From Cytophagaceae bacterium (GTDB lineage: Bacteria > Bacteroidota > Bacteroidia > Cytophagales > Spirosomataceae), in the NCBI GenBank assembly GCA_027491315.1, contig JAIXWL010000012.1, forward strand, positions 62,001 to 126,000: a stretch of 64,000 bases of DNA. Direction: 5' to 3'. Position 1 is the stretch's first letter. Each line of letters begins with the position of its first letter. Below are positions 55,239 to 64,000 of the stretch, piece by piece. Both the position numbers and the translations under genes were made by a program. The notes under the pieces were generated by a model, which saw only the letters and a program-made list of their open reading frames with translations, searched no databases and was not told the DNA's origin.

Positions 55239-55688
55239 ATGGGAATTTCACACGAATTACAACAAAGTACTTTTGCCTCAGAGGAGGCCAAAGCCATTGT
55301 CAATGTGATTTTTACAGGAAACTGGGTGGCCTACCAACAACAAGAATTATTGAAACCCTATGATCTCACCATGCAGCAGTACAATGTACTTCGGATTTTG
55401 AGAGGTCAAAACGGGAAACCCATGACTGTTCTGGCCATCATAGAGCGAATGATGGATCGTACTTCCAATGCTTCTCGCTTAGTTGATAAATTGGTAGAAA
55501 AAAAATGGGTATTAAGAAGAGAATGTCCCATTGACCGCAGAGCAGTGGATGTGCTCATTCTACCTGAAGGTTTAGCTCTACTTCAACAACTAGATGAGGT
55601 TCAAAATCAATGGGTTAAGCGATTTAACCACATGAGTCAAGAAGATTTAATCAAACTGAATGAACTTTTGGACCATTTTAGAAATTAA
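55239..55688 (+). CDS. MarR family transcriptional regulator
   Basis: LTMQQYNVLRILRGQNGKPMTVLAIIERMMDRTSNASRLVDKLVEKKWVLRRECPIDRRAVDVLI. Confidence 0.92.
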   Translation: MGISHELQQSTFASEEAKAIVNVIFTGNWVAYQQQELLKPYDLTMQQYNVLRILRGQNGKPMTVLAIIERMMDRTSNASRLVDKLVEKKWVLRRECPIDRRAVDVLILPEGLALLQQLDEVQNQWVKRFNHMSQEDLIKLNELLDHFRN

Positions 55689-55758
55689 TAGCACCATACA
55701 TTTCATCAACAAATTATATTTTTTAATTCAATTACAACCCTTTTAAAATTAAACAAAA

Positions 55759-56334
55759 ATGAAAAAAGTAAGCTTTATTCTTTCCGCCTTAGCCTTCATG
55801 GCTTTTACTCAAACAAGTAATGCTGCGCCAAGCACAAGTCCAGTATCAACTAAAGCTAGTAGCATTGTTTGGAATGCAAAAAAAGTAACTGGTGAGCACA
55901 CAGGTACTATTGGCATTTCTGCTGGTAAATTAGTAGTTAACAAAAACCAAATTACGGGTGGTAATTTTACCATCGACATGAAATCGATTGTATGTAAGGA
56001 TATCACTGATCCAGAATACAACAAGAAATTCGTAAGTCACATTACTTCTGGTGACTTCTTTGAAATCGAAAAATTTCCAACAGCTCAGTTTGTAATCACT
56101 AAGGTTGCAGGAAACCAAGTAAGTGGAAATTTAACCATCAAAGGAATCACAAAAGCTATCAGCTTTCCGGCACAAATTAGCCAGAACAATGGCAAAATGA
56201 TTGCCAAAGCGAACATCACAATTGACCGTACGGATTACAACATCAAATATGGTTCAAAGAAATTTTTCGAATCTATCGGAGACAAAGCCATCTTTGATGA
56301 TTTCACCTTAGCCGTGACATTAGTATCTGAATAA
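55759..56334 (+). CDS. YceI family protein (second copy in window)
   Basis: Signal peptide; VVNKNQITGGNFTIDMKSIVCKD, VSHITSGDFFEIEKFPTAQFVITKV, GNLTIKGITKAISFPAQI. Confidence 0.92.
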   Translation: MKKVSFILSALAFMAFTQTSNAAPSTSPVSTKASSIVWNAKKVTGEHTGTIGISAGKLVVNKNQITGGNFTIDMKSIVCKDITDPEYNKKFVSHITSGDFFEIEKFPTAQFVITKVAGNQVSGNLTIKGITKAISFPAQISQNNGKMIAKANITIDRTDYNIKYGSKKFFESIGDKAIFDDFTLAVTLVSE

Positions 56335-56341
56335 AACAATT

Positions 56342-56375
56342 AATAAGCTAAGCCTGTTACGGATTTAGCTTATTT
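56342..56375. terminator. Hairpin terminator-like structure
   Basis: AATAAGCTAAgcctgttacggaTTTAGCTTATT. Confidence 0.6.
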
Positions 56376-56407
56376 CATATTTTAAACCCTAATAAAAACT
56401 AAAAATT

Positions 56408-57040
56408 ATGTCCTTAATAGATGCTTTAGAGTGGCGATATGCTGCGAAAAGAATGAATGGTAAAAAGGTGGATGCATCTAAAATAGATTCCCTTTTAACT
56501 TCCATTCAATTATCTGCTTCTGGATTTGGTTTACAACCTTATCAAGTTTTGGTAATTGAGAATGAAGAATTAAAAGCCAAAATTCAACCTGCAGCTTTTA
56601 ATCAGCCACAGGTAGTGGAATCATCACACCTATTAATCTTTGCTGCTTGGAATGAGATTACCGAGGAAAAAATCAATGCTTTCATCCAATTAGTTTCCGA
56701 AACAAGAAATGTTCCATTGGAGGATTTAAAGGCATACAAAGACGCTATTGCAGGATCTTTGTTGAGTCGCCCTGTGGAAGATCAAGTAAAATGGATGGAT
56801 AAGCAGGTGTATTTGGCCATGGGTACTGCCCTAGCTGCAGCTGCCAAATTAGAAATTGATAGCACCCCGATGGAAGGATTTATTCCAGCACAGGTTGATG
56901 CTATTTTAAACCTAAAAGAAAAAGGTTTACATGCTGTTTTAATGATGGCAGTTGGTGAGCGAGATGAATCCTCAGACTTTATGGTAAATGCGAAAAAAGT
57001 TCGCTGGCCTAAAGAAGAGTTATTTATTCACGTGATATAA
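56408..57040 (+). CDS. Nitroreductase family NAD(P)H-dependent oxidoreductase
   Basis: WRYAAKRMNGKKVD, LQLSASGFGLQPYQVLVIEN-type region, DSTPMEGFIPAQVDAIL, LMMAVGERDESSDF. Confidence 0.92.
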   Translation: MSLIDALEWRYAAKRMNGKKVDASKIDSLLTSIQLSASGFGLQPYQVLVIENEELKAKIQPAAFNQPQVVESSHLLIFAAWNEITEEKINAFIQLVSETRNVPLEDLKAYKDAIAGSLLSRPVEDQVKWMDKQVYLAMGTALAAAAKLEIDSTPMEGFIPAQVDAILNLKEKGLHAVLMMAVGERDESSDFMVNAKKVRWPKEELFIHVI

Positions 57041-57043
57041 TCT

Positions 57044-57072
57044 AAAAAAGGTCTCTAACGAGACCTTTTTTT
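57044..57072. terminator. Bidirectional intrinsic terminator
   Basis: aaaaaaGGTCTCtaacGAGACCttttttt. Confidence 0.8.
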
Positions 57073-58516
57073 ATGCCAAATCAGCTAGATTTATGTGAGG
57101 ACTCAATCCGAGTTTCTTCCCCTCTTCAAGCATAAATTCCCAGGCAGAAGACAAATCATTTTTCACTTGACCCTCCAAAATTGCTTCTCGAATAGCGACT
57201 TTTATCAAGCCAATTTCTTTACCAGGTCCAATATCAAATACCTGCATGATAATTTCTCCAGAAATCACAGGTTGAAAATTTCTCAATGAATCCTTCTCCT
57301 CTACTTCCTTCAGTTTTTCCTCTACTTTATCAAAGTTCTTCAAATACCTTTTTACTTTATCGCCATTTTTGGAGGTGATATCAGCCCGACAAAGGGTCAT
57401 TAATGCTTCCAATTCTTCCCCTGCTTCAAATAATAAGCGCCTTAAAGCGGCATCGGTAATTTCTTCCTTTGATAAAGCTATAGGCCTTAAATGCAAACGA
57501 ACTAGCTTTTGAACTAATTTCATCTTCTCATTCAAAGGCAATTTTAATCGTTTAAATATTGCGGGCACCTGCCTCGCTCCCATCTCTTCATGACCGTGAA
57601 ATGTCCATCCTTTTTTTGGATCAAATCGTTTGGTAGCTGGTTTGGCGATATCGTGTAATATTGCTGCCCAACGCCACCATAAATCATCAGTATGCTGGGA
57701 AATATTGTCTAAGACTTGAAGTGTATGGTAAAAATTATCTTTATGCCCCTTTCCTTCTTCCGTATCTACCCCTTTAAGTTTCACAAATTCAGGAAATATA
57801 ATGGGCAAAATACCGCAAGCATCTAAAAGTAGAAATCCATAGGATGGTTTTTTACATAGGATAATTTTATTCAACTCTTCCGAGATTCTTTCCATAGAGA
57901 TAATTTCTAGGCGAACATTCTCAACTTGAAGAGCCTCAAAAGTACTTGGGTATATATCAAAGCCTAATTGTGCCGCAAAACGAATCGCGCGCATCATCCG
58001 AAGAGGATCGTCGGAAAAGGTGATTCTTGGTTCTAGCGGAGTTCGTAAAATTCGAGCTTCTAAGTCTTTTAGTCCGTCAAATGGATCCAGGAGTTTGCCC
58101 CTATGAGCTGAATTAAGCTGGACAGCCATGGCATTGATGGTGAAATCTCGCCGATTTTGGTCATCCTCCAAGCTTCCTTCCTCCACTACTGGTTTTCTTG
58201 AATCTCGTTGATAGGATTCCTTTCTAGCTCCAACAAACTCTAAGTCCCAGTCATCTACCTTAAGCATAGCGGTACCAAAGTTTTTGAAAACAGAAACTTG
58301 ATGCTCTGGTAAATTAAATTCGCGAGCAACTTCCTCCGCTAATGCGATACCAGAACCAATACAAACTACATCGATATCCTTCTGGCTATCTCGACCTAAA
58401 ATGGCATCACGTACAAATCCTCCAATGACATAGGCGTCCAATCCCAAACGGTCAGCTGCAGCTCCAATTTTGACAAAAATTGGATTCTCAATAATTTCCT
58501 TTCCCGTTTGTATCAT
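57071..58516 (-). CDS. CCA tRNA nucleotidyltransferase / poly(A) polymerase family with HD domain
   Basis: AYVIGGFVRDAILGRDSQKDIDVVCIGSG, DDQNRRDFTINAMAVQL, DPLRMMRAIRFAAQLGF, WAAILHDIAKPATKRF. Confidence 0.94.
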   Translation of the reverse strand: MIQTGKEIIENPIFVKIGAAADRLGLDAYVIGGFVRDAILGRDSQKDIDVVCIGSGIALAEEVAREFNLPEHQVSVFKNFGTAMLKVDDWDLEFVGARKESYQRDSRKPVVEEGSLEDDQNRRDFTINAMAVQLNSAHRGKLLDPFDGLKDLEARILRTPLEPRITFSDDPLRMMRAIRFAAQLGFDIYPSTFEALQVENVRLEIISMERISEELNKIILCKKPSYGFLLLDACGILPIIFPEFVKLKGVDTEEGKGHKDNFYHTLQVLDNISQHTDDLWWRWAAILHDIAKPATKRFDPKKGWTFHGHEEMGARQVPAIFKRLKLPLNEKMKLVQKLVRLHLRPIALSKEEITDAALRRLLFEAGEELEALMTLCRADITSKNGDKVKRYLKNFDKVEEKLKEVEEKDSLRNFQPVISGEIIMQVFDIGPGKEIGLIKVAIREAILEGQVKNDLSSAWEFMLEEGKKLGLSPHINLADLA

Positions 58517-59079
58517 TTACGAATCATAGTATAATCACCATTAAGGCCTAATTTGACAATTTTAGATGCCTTAGCTTTTCCTTTGGTAGGCTGGGGATTT
58601 TGTAAAATATAGTCTACTCCTTGTTTTATTACAGGAGATATGCTTTCAAAATTTTCAGGAGATAATTCACCAGAAACATTGGCAGAAGAAGAAACAATAG
58701 CTCTTTGATATCGATAAACTAGGCCCTTACAAAAATCATCTTTCACTAAACGAATGGCAATACTTCCTTCTGGCCCCAATACAAGTTTACTTACATTTTT
58801 ACCTTTGGGATAAATGACCGTTAAGGGGTCTTCGGCAAAATCTACCAAATCCCAGGCAATGTCAGGAACTTGTTCCACGTATTCATTTAATTGCTCAATC
58901 TTTGAAATCAACAAGATTAATCCCTTATTTTCTGGCCTTTGCTTGATATCCAACATTTTTTCAATTGACGCATCCATTCGTGCATCGCATCCTAAACCCC
59001 ATATCGTATCACTGGGATATAAGAGTACACCACCCGTTTTTAAGGATTTAATGGCTTCGTCGTAAACAGATTGTATCAT
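58513..59079 (-). CDS. Sua5/YciO/YrdC family L-threonylcarbamoyladenylate synthase
   Basis: LKTGGVLLYPSDTIWGLGCDARMDASIEKMLDIKQRPENKGLILLIS, AIVSSSANVSGELSPENF. Confidence 0.94.
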   Translation of the reverse strand: MIQSVYDEAIKSLKTGGVLLYPSDTIWGLGCDARMDASIEKMLDIKQRPENKGLILLISKIEQLNEYVEQVPDIAWDLVDFAEDPLTVIYPKGKNVSKLVLGPEGSIAIRLVKDDFCKGLVYRYQRAIVSSSANVSGELSPENFESISPVIKQGVDYILQNPQPTKGKAKASKIVKLGLNGDYTMIRK

Positions 59080-59186
59080 GCCACAAAGGTAAAGATTAAT
59101 TCCTCTTTTATTAAGTCAAGAATCAATGTTTAGCATGAATTGGCTACCTTTGCAAACATTTTAATCACATTTTCTTCGTCTTTGGT

Positions 59187-60974
59187 ATGTCGAGTATTCA
59201 AGTACAACTCATTGAAAGTATTCAAGCAGGTTTAAGTTCATTATTTCAAATAGATGAAAAAGACCTTAGCCTTCAAGAAACAAAAAAGGAATTTGAAGGG
59301 GCTTATACTTTTGTCGTATTTCCATATACCAAAAAAGCTGGTAAAGCCCCTGCCCAAATTGCACAGACATTAGGTGACTATTTAATTGAAAACAAGCCTC
59401 AATTGGTAAAGGCCTATCAAGTAGTTCAAGGTTTTTTGAATATTTCACTTCATGACTCCGTATGGTATGGCTTATTGCAAGATTTATCAAATGATTCATC
59501 TGCTTTTCAATTGGCGCCTAAGAATGAAAAAATTGTCATTGAATATTCTTCTCCCAATACCAACAAACCGCTTCACCTAGGCCATTTGAGAAATAATTTC
59601 TTAGGTTATTCCGTCGCCCAAATCTTGAAAGCTGGTGGATATGAAGTCATCAAGACCAATTTGGTCAATGATCGTGGTATTCATATTTGCAAGTCGATGT
59701 TGGCCTACCAATTATTTGGAAATGGTGAAACTCCAGCTTCCAGCGGCATGAAAGGGGATCACTTGGTGGGTAAATATTATGTAGCCTTTGATAAAGCCTA
59801 TAAAGCAGAAATTGAACAATTGGTAGCCACAGGCTCAGATGCAGAAAAAGCCAAGGCAGAAGCACCAATCATGTTGCAGGCTCAGGCCATGCTTTTAGCT
59901 TGGGAACAAGGTGAACCTGCCGTAATTCAATTATGGGAAACCATGAATTCATGGGTATTAGAAGGTTTTGCTGCAAGTTACAAGCAAATGGGAGTTGATT
60001 TTGATAAAATATACCGTGAATCAAATACCTATTTATTGGGTAAAAAATTAGTTGATGAAGGATTAGCCCAGGGGGTATTTTACCAGAAACCAGATGGCTC
60101 TATTTGGATAAATTTAGAGGAGGAAGGCTTGGATGAGAAATTAGTTCTCCGAAAGGATGGAACTTCGGTATATATTACCCAAGACATGGGAACGGCCCAA
60201 TTGAAATATGAAGATTTTGGAGCTAAGCAATCCATTTATGTCGTGGGAAATGAACAAGACTACCATTTTGAGGTCTTGTTTCATATCTTAAAGAAACTCA
60301 ATAAAGCCTTTTCTCAAGGTAATTACCATCTTTCATATGGCATGGTAGACTTACCTAGTGGTAAAATGAAATCTAGAGAGGGGACAGTTGTGGATGCGGA
60401 TGATTTGATGCAGGAAATGGTCGATACTGCCAGAGAAAGAACCCTAGAATTAGGGAAAATTGAAGGTTTTTCGGAGGAGGAATCAAATCAATTATTCCAA
60501 CAGTTAGGCATGGGAGCTTTGAAATACTTTTTACTTAAAGTAGATCCCAAAAAACGGATGTTATTCAACCCAGAGGAATCCATTGATTTCCAAGGAAATA
60601 CAGGACCATTCATTCAATATACGCATACCAGGATTTGTTCGATCAGAAGAAAAGCGCTAGAAAAAGGCTTTCCAATGAGTGGAAAATCGGATCCTAACAT
60701 TACGCTAGCTGAGTCTGAAAGAGAATTAATCTATTTATTGGGTACCTATAAAACTAAGTTAGCCGAGGCTTGTGAAAACTTTTCTCCATCAATTATTGCT
60801 CAATACTCGTTTGATTTGGCAAAACAATTCAATAAATTTTACAATGAATTGACGATATTAAACGAGGAAAATGAGGACATTAGAACAATTCGACTTACCT
60901 TGGCAGACCTAACAGGTAAAACAATTCAACACGCAACTTCGTTATTGGGTATAGTTTCACCTGAACGGATGTAA
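59187..60974 (+). CDS. argS: Arginine--tRNA ligase
   Basis: IEYSSPNTNKPLHLGHLRNNFLGYSVAQIL, YVVGNEQDYHFEVLFHIL, SGKMKSREGTVVDADDLM, DFQGNTGPFIQYTHTRICSIRRKA. Confidence 0.97.
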   Translation: MSSIQVQLIESIQAGLSSLFQIDEKDLSLQETKKEFEGAYTFVVFPYTKKAGKAPAQIAQTLGDYLIENKPQLVKAYQVVQGFLNISLHDSVWYGLLQDLSNDSSAFQLAPKNEKIVIEYSSPNTNKPLHLGHLRNNFLGYSVAQILKAGGYEVIKTNLVNDRGIHICKSMLAYQLFGNGETPASSGMKGDHLVGKYYVAFDKAYKAEIEQLVATGSDAEKAKAEAPIMLQAQAMLLAWEQGEPAVIQLWETMNSWVLEGFAASYKQMGVDFDKIYRESNTYLLGKKLVDEGLAQGVFYQKPDGSIWINLEEEGLDEKLVLRKDGTSVYITQDMGTAQLKYEDFGAKQSIYVVGNEQDYHFEVLFHILKKLNKAFSQGNYHLSYGMVDLPSGKMKSREGTVVDADDLMQEMVDTARERTLELGKIEGFSEEESNQLFQQLGMGALKYFLLKVDPKKRMLFNPEESIDFQGNTGPFIQYTHTRICSIRRKALEKGFPMSGKSDPNITLAESERELIYLLGTYKTKLAEACENFSPSIIAQYSFDLAKQFNKFYNELTILNEENEDIRTIRLTLADLTGKTIQHATSLLGIVSPERM

Positions 60975-60975
60975 C

Positions 60976-61602
60976 ATGAAACGAATTTTAACTATCTCAC
61001 TTATATTAATCACTGTCGTTATGTTAGTAAATATTGTAAAAATTGGATCCTTATTAACGGCTCTTACTTTGCCGTTTACACAAAACACCATTTTAAACCG
61101 CCCAGAAAACGTGGAAACTGTTGTTGCAGCACCGAACTTTCATACTTTTAAAATGAAAGGAATTGATGGCAAGGTTATTGACTTTAGCCAGTTCAAAGGA
61201 AAGAAAGTAGTTGTATTAAATACAGCTTCTAAATGTGGATATACTCCGCAGTATGCTGATTGGGAGAAATTCCACCAAGCAAATAAAGACATCGTTATTT
61301 TAGGATTTCCCGCCAATGAATTTGGTGGTCAGGAGCCTGGCACTAACGAAGAAATTGCAAGCTTTTGCCAAAAAAACTACGGTGTTAGTTTCCAAATGAT
61401 GGAGAAAGTCGTAGTGAAAGGTGAAGCTAAATGTGATTTATACAAATGGTTGACAGATAAAAAAAGTAATGGTTGGAATGAAAAAGAACCAAGCTGGAAT
61501 TTCTGTAAGTATGTTATCAACGAAAAAGGTGAATTAGTTAACTTTTTCGCTTCGGGCATCAAACCTACAAGTCCTGAGTTTCTTCAAGCATTAGCGAAAT
61601 AA
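60976..61602 (+). CDS. Glutathione peroxidase family protein
   Basis: VVVLNTASKCGYTPQYADWEKFHQ, ILGFPANEFGGQEPGTNEEIASFCQKNYGVSFQMMEKVVVKG, SWNFCKYVINEKGELVNFFASG. Confidence 0.94.
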   Translation: MKRILTISLILITVVMLVNIVKIGSLLTALTLPFTQNTILNRPENVETVVAAPNFHTFKMKGIDGKVIDFSQFKGKKVVVLNTASKCGYTPQYADWEKFHQANKDIVILGFPANEFGGQEPGTNEEIASFCQKNYGVSFQMMEKVVVKGEAKCDLYKWLTDKKSNGWNEKEPSWNFCKYVINEKGELVNFFASGIKPTSPEFLQALAK

Positions 61603-61613
61603 TCTATTTCTTT

Positions 61614-61648
61614 ACATCCCTGAATTAAGACCTAATTCAGGGATGTTT
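61614..61648 (+). terminator. Intrinsic terminator
   Basis: ACATCCCTGAATTaagacctAATTCAGGGATGTttgttt. Confidence 0.8.
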
Positions 61649-61671
61649 GTTTCTAATTAAAAGCAAAGTTT

Positions 61672-62586
61672 ATGAATCGTTGGGTAGAAGCCGCTAGGCC
61701 CCGCACATTACCATTGGCAGCAGCTAGCACCATTTTAGGCAATATATTGGCCTATGTAGATGGGCGCTTTCAATGGACAATTGGTGCATTAGCCATTCTC
61801 ACTACCCTCCTACTACAAATTCTATCCAATTTTGCCAATGATTTAGGAGATACGCAAAATGGAATTGACAATGCCGACAGAAAAGTTGCTTTAAGGGCTG
61901 TTCAGACTGGTGCTATAAGCCCGGTTGAAATGAAAAAAGCGGTGTACTTGTTTGCCTTATTAGCATTTATTTCAGGCATCAGCCTATTATATGTCAGCTT
62001 ACAAACTGCGTCCATCGAAATCATTCTTAGCTTTTTAGTTTTAGGTATTTTGGCCATAGGTGCCGCCATCGCGTATACAGTAGGTAAAAGACCTTATGGT
62101 TATATGGGCTTGGGAGACCTTTCTGTCTTCTTGTTTTTTGGACTAGTTGGTACGGTGGGCGTCTATTTCTTACAAACCTTGGCATTTAAACCTGCCGTAT
62201 TTTTACCCGCGGCTGGTTGTGGATTTATGTCAGTAGCTGTACTTAATCTCAATAACCTGCGCGATTTAGAAAATGATAAAAAACAAGGTAAGTTATCCAT
62301 TCCCGTACGAATTGGGAAGACCACAGGCTTCCTCTATCAAAAGTTTTTATACATACTTAGTATCCTCAGCTTTGGAATATTTCCCATGATGAATCAGGGA
62401 GTACCTCCTACCTTCCTACAAAATGCCACCATGTTGGCAGCCTATATACCCATTGCCTTATTAGCCAACAAATTACAGCCTAATTTAACACCGGCCCAAA
62501 TAGATCCCTATTTGAAAAAAACAGCTTTGCTTACCTTATGGCTTATTTTAGTATTTGGGTTTACTCAAATTTTTCTTAGCGAGTGA
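61672..62586 (+). CDS. menA: 1,4-dihydroxy-2-naphthoate polyprenyltransferase
   Basis: RWVEAARPRTLPLAAASTILGNILAY, NFANDLGDTQNGIDNADR, LNLNNLRDLENDKKQGKLSIPVRIG. Confidence 0.95.
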   Translation: MNRWVEAARPRTLPLAAASTILGNILAYVDGRFQWTIGALAILTTLLLQILSNFANDLGDTQNGIDNADRKVALRAVQTGAISPVEMKKAVYLFALLAFISGISLLYVSLQTASIEIILSFLVLGILAIGAAIAYTVGKRPYGYMGLGDLSVFLFFGLVGTVGVYFLQTLAFKPAVFLPAAGCGFMSVAVLNLNNLRDLENDKKQGKLSIPVRIGKTTGFLYQKFLYILSILSFGIFPMMNQGVPPTFLQNATMLAAYIPIALLANKLQPNLTPAQIDPYLKKTALLTLWLILVFGFTQIFLSE

Positions 62587-62624
62587 TTTCCCTTATTTTT
62601 ACAGTCTAAATTTAATATTTGACC

Positions 62625-63971
62625 ATGAAGTGGACTTCTCTGGCTTTTGCCTGCATGCTTATTATTTCTAATTCAGTTTTGGCACAAGATACTGTCAATT
62701 ACATGGAGCTAGGTTTAACTCAAAATAAAACGGGGAATTACGCCGAGGCCCTTAGAAACTTCAGTATTGAAATTGAGAGAAATACAGCTAATCCTAATCC
62801 AATTGCATTTTATAATCGAGGATTTGCTAAGTATAATTTAAAAGATTTCAGAGGAGCCATACTAGATTTTGAAAAAGCCATTGAATTAAAATCCACATAT
62901 TACGAAGCATTTATTGCCCGTGGCCAAAGTTATAGTAAGCAAGACAATCACAAAATTGCCATTCAAGATTATAATGAAGCGATTCGATTAAACCCATTAG
63001 AGGCAACTGCCTATTATTCCAGGGGACTGTCAAAAAGTAAATTGGAAAACTACCGTGGTGGTTTATCTGACTTCAATAAATCCTTGGAGTTAAATCCTGA
63101 ATATGCCCCTTGCCTAGCCGCCAGAGGAGATTGCAAGGTCAAATTAGGGGAATATTCAAGCAGTATTGAGGACTACAGTAAAGCCATCGAAATAAGCCCA
63201 AAAAGATCAACTTATTATTCGGGTAGAGGCTTTGCCAAAATGAAATTAAATGATTTTGCGAATGCATTAAAGGATTTCAATGAAGCCCTTAAAATCAGTC
63301 CAGACGAAGCTAATGACTGGTATTTTTCTGGATTTTGTAAAACTCAATTAGAAAATTTTCGGGGTGAAAATGGCGAAAAAGGAGCCTTAGAAGATTTCAA
63401 CAAAGCTTTGGAAATAGAACCTGCCAAGGTGGAAGCTTTATATGGAAGGGGATTTGTGAAGTCTAAATTAGGCGATCAACGTGGGGCCATTGAAGATTAT
63501 TCGAAGGCGGTAGATATGGGAAATTTAGAAAATGCTAAAATTCTATACACGGCCAAAATGAATAAAGCCGTATTGGACGAATTAAGGAATGCTGTCCAAG
63601 ATAAAATCAAAATGGCTGAATTTAGTCCAGAAAGAGCAGAAATCTATTTCAATAGAGGTTTAGCCAAATCAAAATCTGGAGACCCTAAGCAGGCCATGGA
63701 TGATTATAACCGGGCAATTTCCTTAAATCCCATCTATGCAGATGCTTATTTTATGAGAGCAATGGCTAAATCCAATTTAGGAGACCAGCGAAATGCCATT
63801 CAAGATTGCAGCAATGCCATCAAATTGAATGCCAAATACGCTGAAGCCTATTTTGTAAGAGGAATCATCAAACTAGCCTTAGCGGATACTACAGGGTGTT
63901 TGGATTTAAGTAAAGCAGGAGAATTGGGTTACAATCCATCCTTTCAGGTTATTCGTGATTTCTGCAATTAA
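62625..63971 (+). CDS. Secreted tetratricopeptide repeat protein
   Basis: Signal peptide; many TPR/Sel1-like repeats (AYYSRGLSKSKLENYRGGLSDFNKSLELNPEY). Confidence 0.92.
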   Translation: MKWTSLAFACMLIISNSVLAQDTVNYMELGLTQNKTGNYAEALRNFSIEIERNTANPNPIAFYNRGFAKYNLKDFRGAILDFEKAIELKSTYYEAFIARGQSYSKQDNHKIAIQDYNEAIRLNPLEATAYYSRGLSKSKLENYRGGLSDFNKSLELNPEYAPCLAARGDCKVKLGEYSSSIEDYSKAIEISPKRSTYYSGRGFAKMKLNDFANALKDFNEALKISPDEANDWYFSGFCKTQLENFRGENGEKGALEDFNKALEIEPAKVEALYGRGFVKSKLGDQRGAIEDYSKAVDMGNLENAKILYTAKMNKAVLDELRNAVQDKIKMAEFSPERAEIYFNRGLAKSKSGDPKQAMDDYNRAISLNPIYADAYFMRAMAKSNLGDQRNAIQDCSNAIKLNAKYAEAYFVRGIIKLALADTTGCLDLSKAGELGYNPSFQVIRDFCN

Positions 63972-64000
63972 AATTATTCAAAACGTAAGTGCTTAACAGA

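Overview
The window looks like a contiguous, AT-rich Bacteroidota (Cytophagales-like) chromosomal segment, mostly ordinary housekeeping genes. These include recR (partial), clpS, glgB, pyrF/pyrB, hemW, mtgA, rlmB, pth, metG, rpsU, a xerC/D-type recombinase, thrB/thrA, exbB/exbD, the suf cluster, maf, a CCA-adding enzyme, a Sua5/YrdC protein, argS, menA and one tRNA-Glu. The accessory region is about 5.6-7.85 kb. It holds a REP-associated tyrosine transposase (RAYT, IS200-like HUH) flanked by inverted copies of a mosaic repeat made of three hairpins (H1 GGGATTACAAATCCC, H2 GTTCGACATG..CATGTCGAAC, H3 GTTGGCT..AGCCAAC), with further repeat clusters around a ParDE toxin-antitoxin pair. Other non-coding signals: an alternating palindrome array (four complete palindromes plus half copies at both edges, mostly exact 31-bp spacing) between an M16 peptidase gene and a bacilliredoxin gene; a duplicated ~27-nt element, each copy followed by a different hairpin, at 35.3-35.5 kb; a shared 19-nt direct-repeat motif upstream of two regulators at 14.1 and 16.0 kb; and a one-base homopolymer frameshift splitting a DUF421 gene at 42.55 kb. 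I found no CRISPR array, prophage or clearly novel multi-gene defence system. All product calls come from reading protein motifs by eye; no database search was run.
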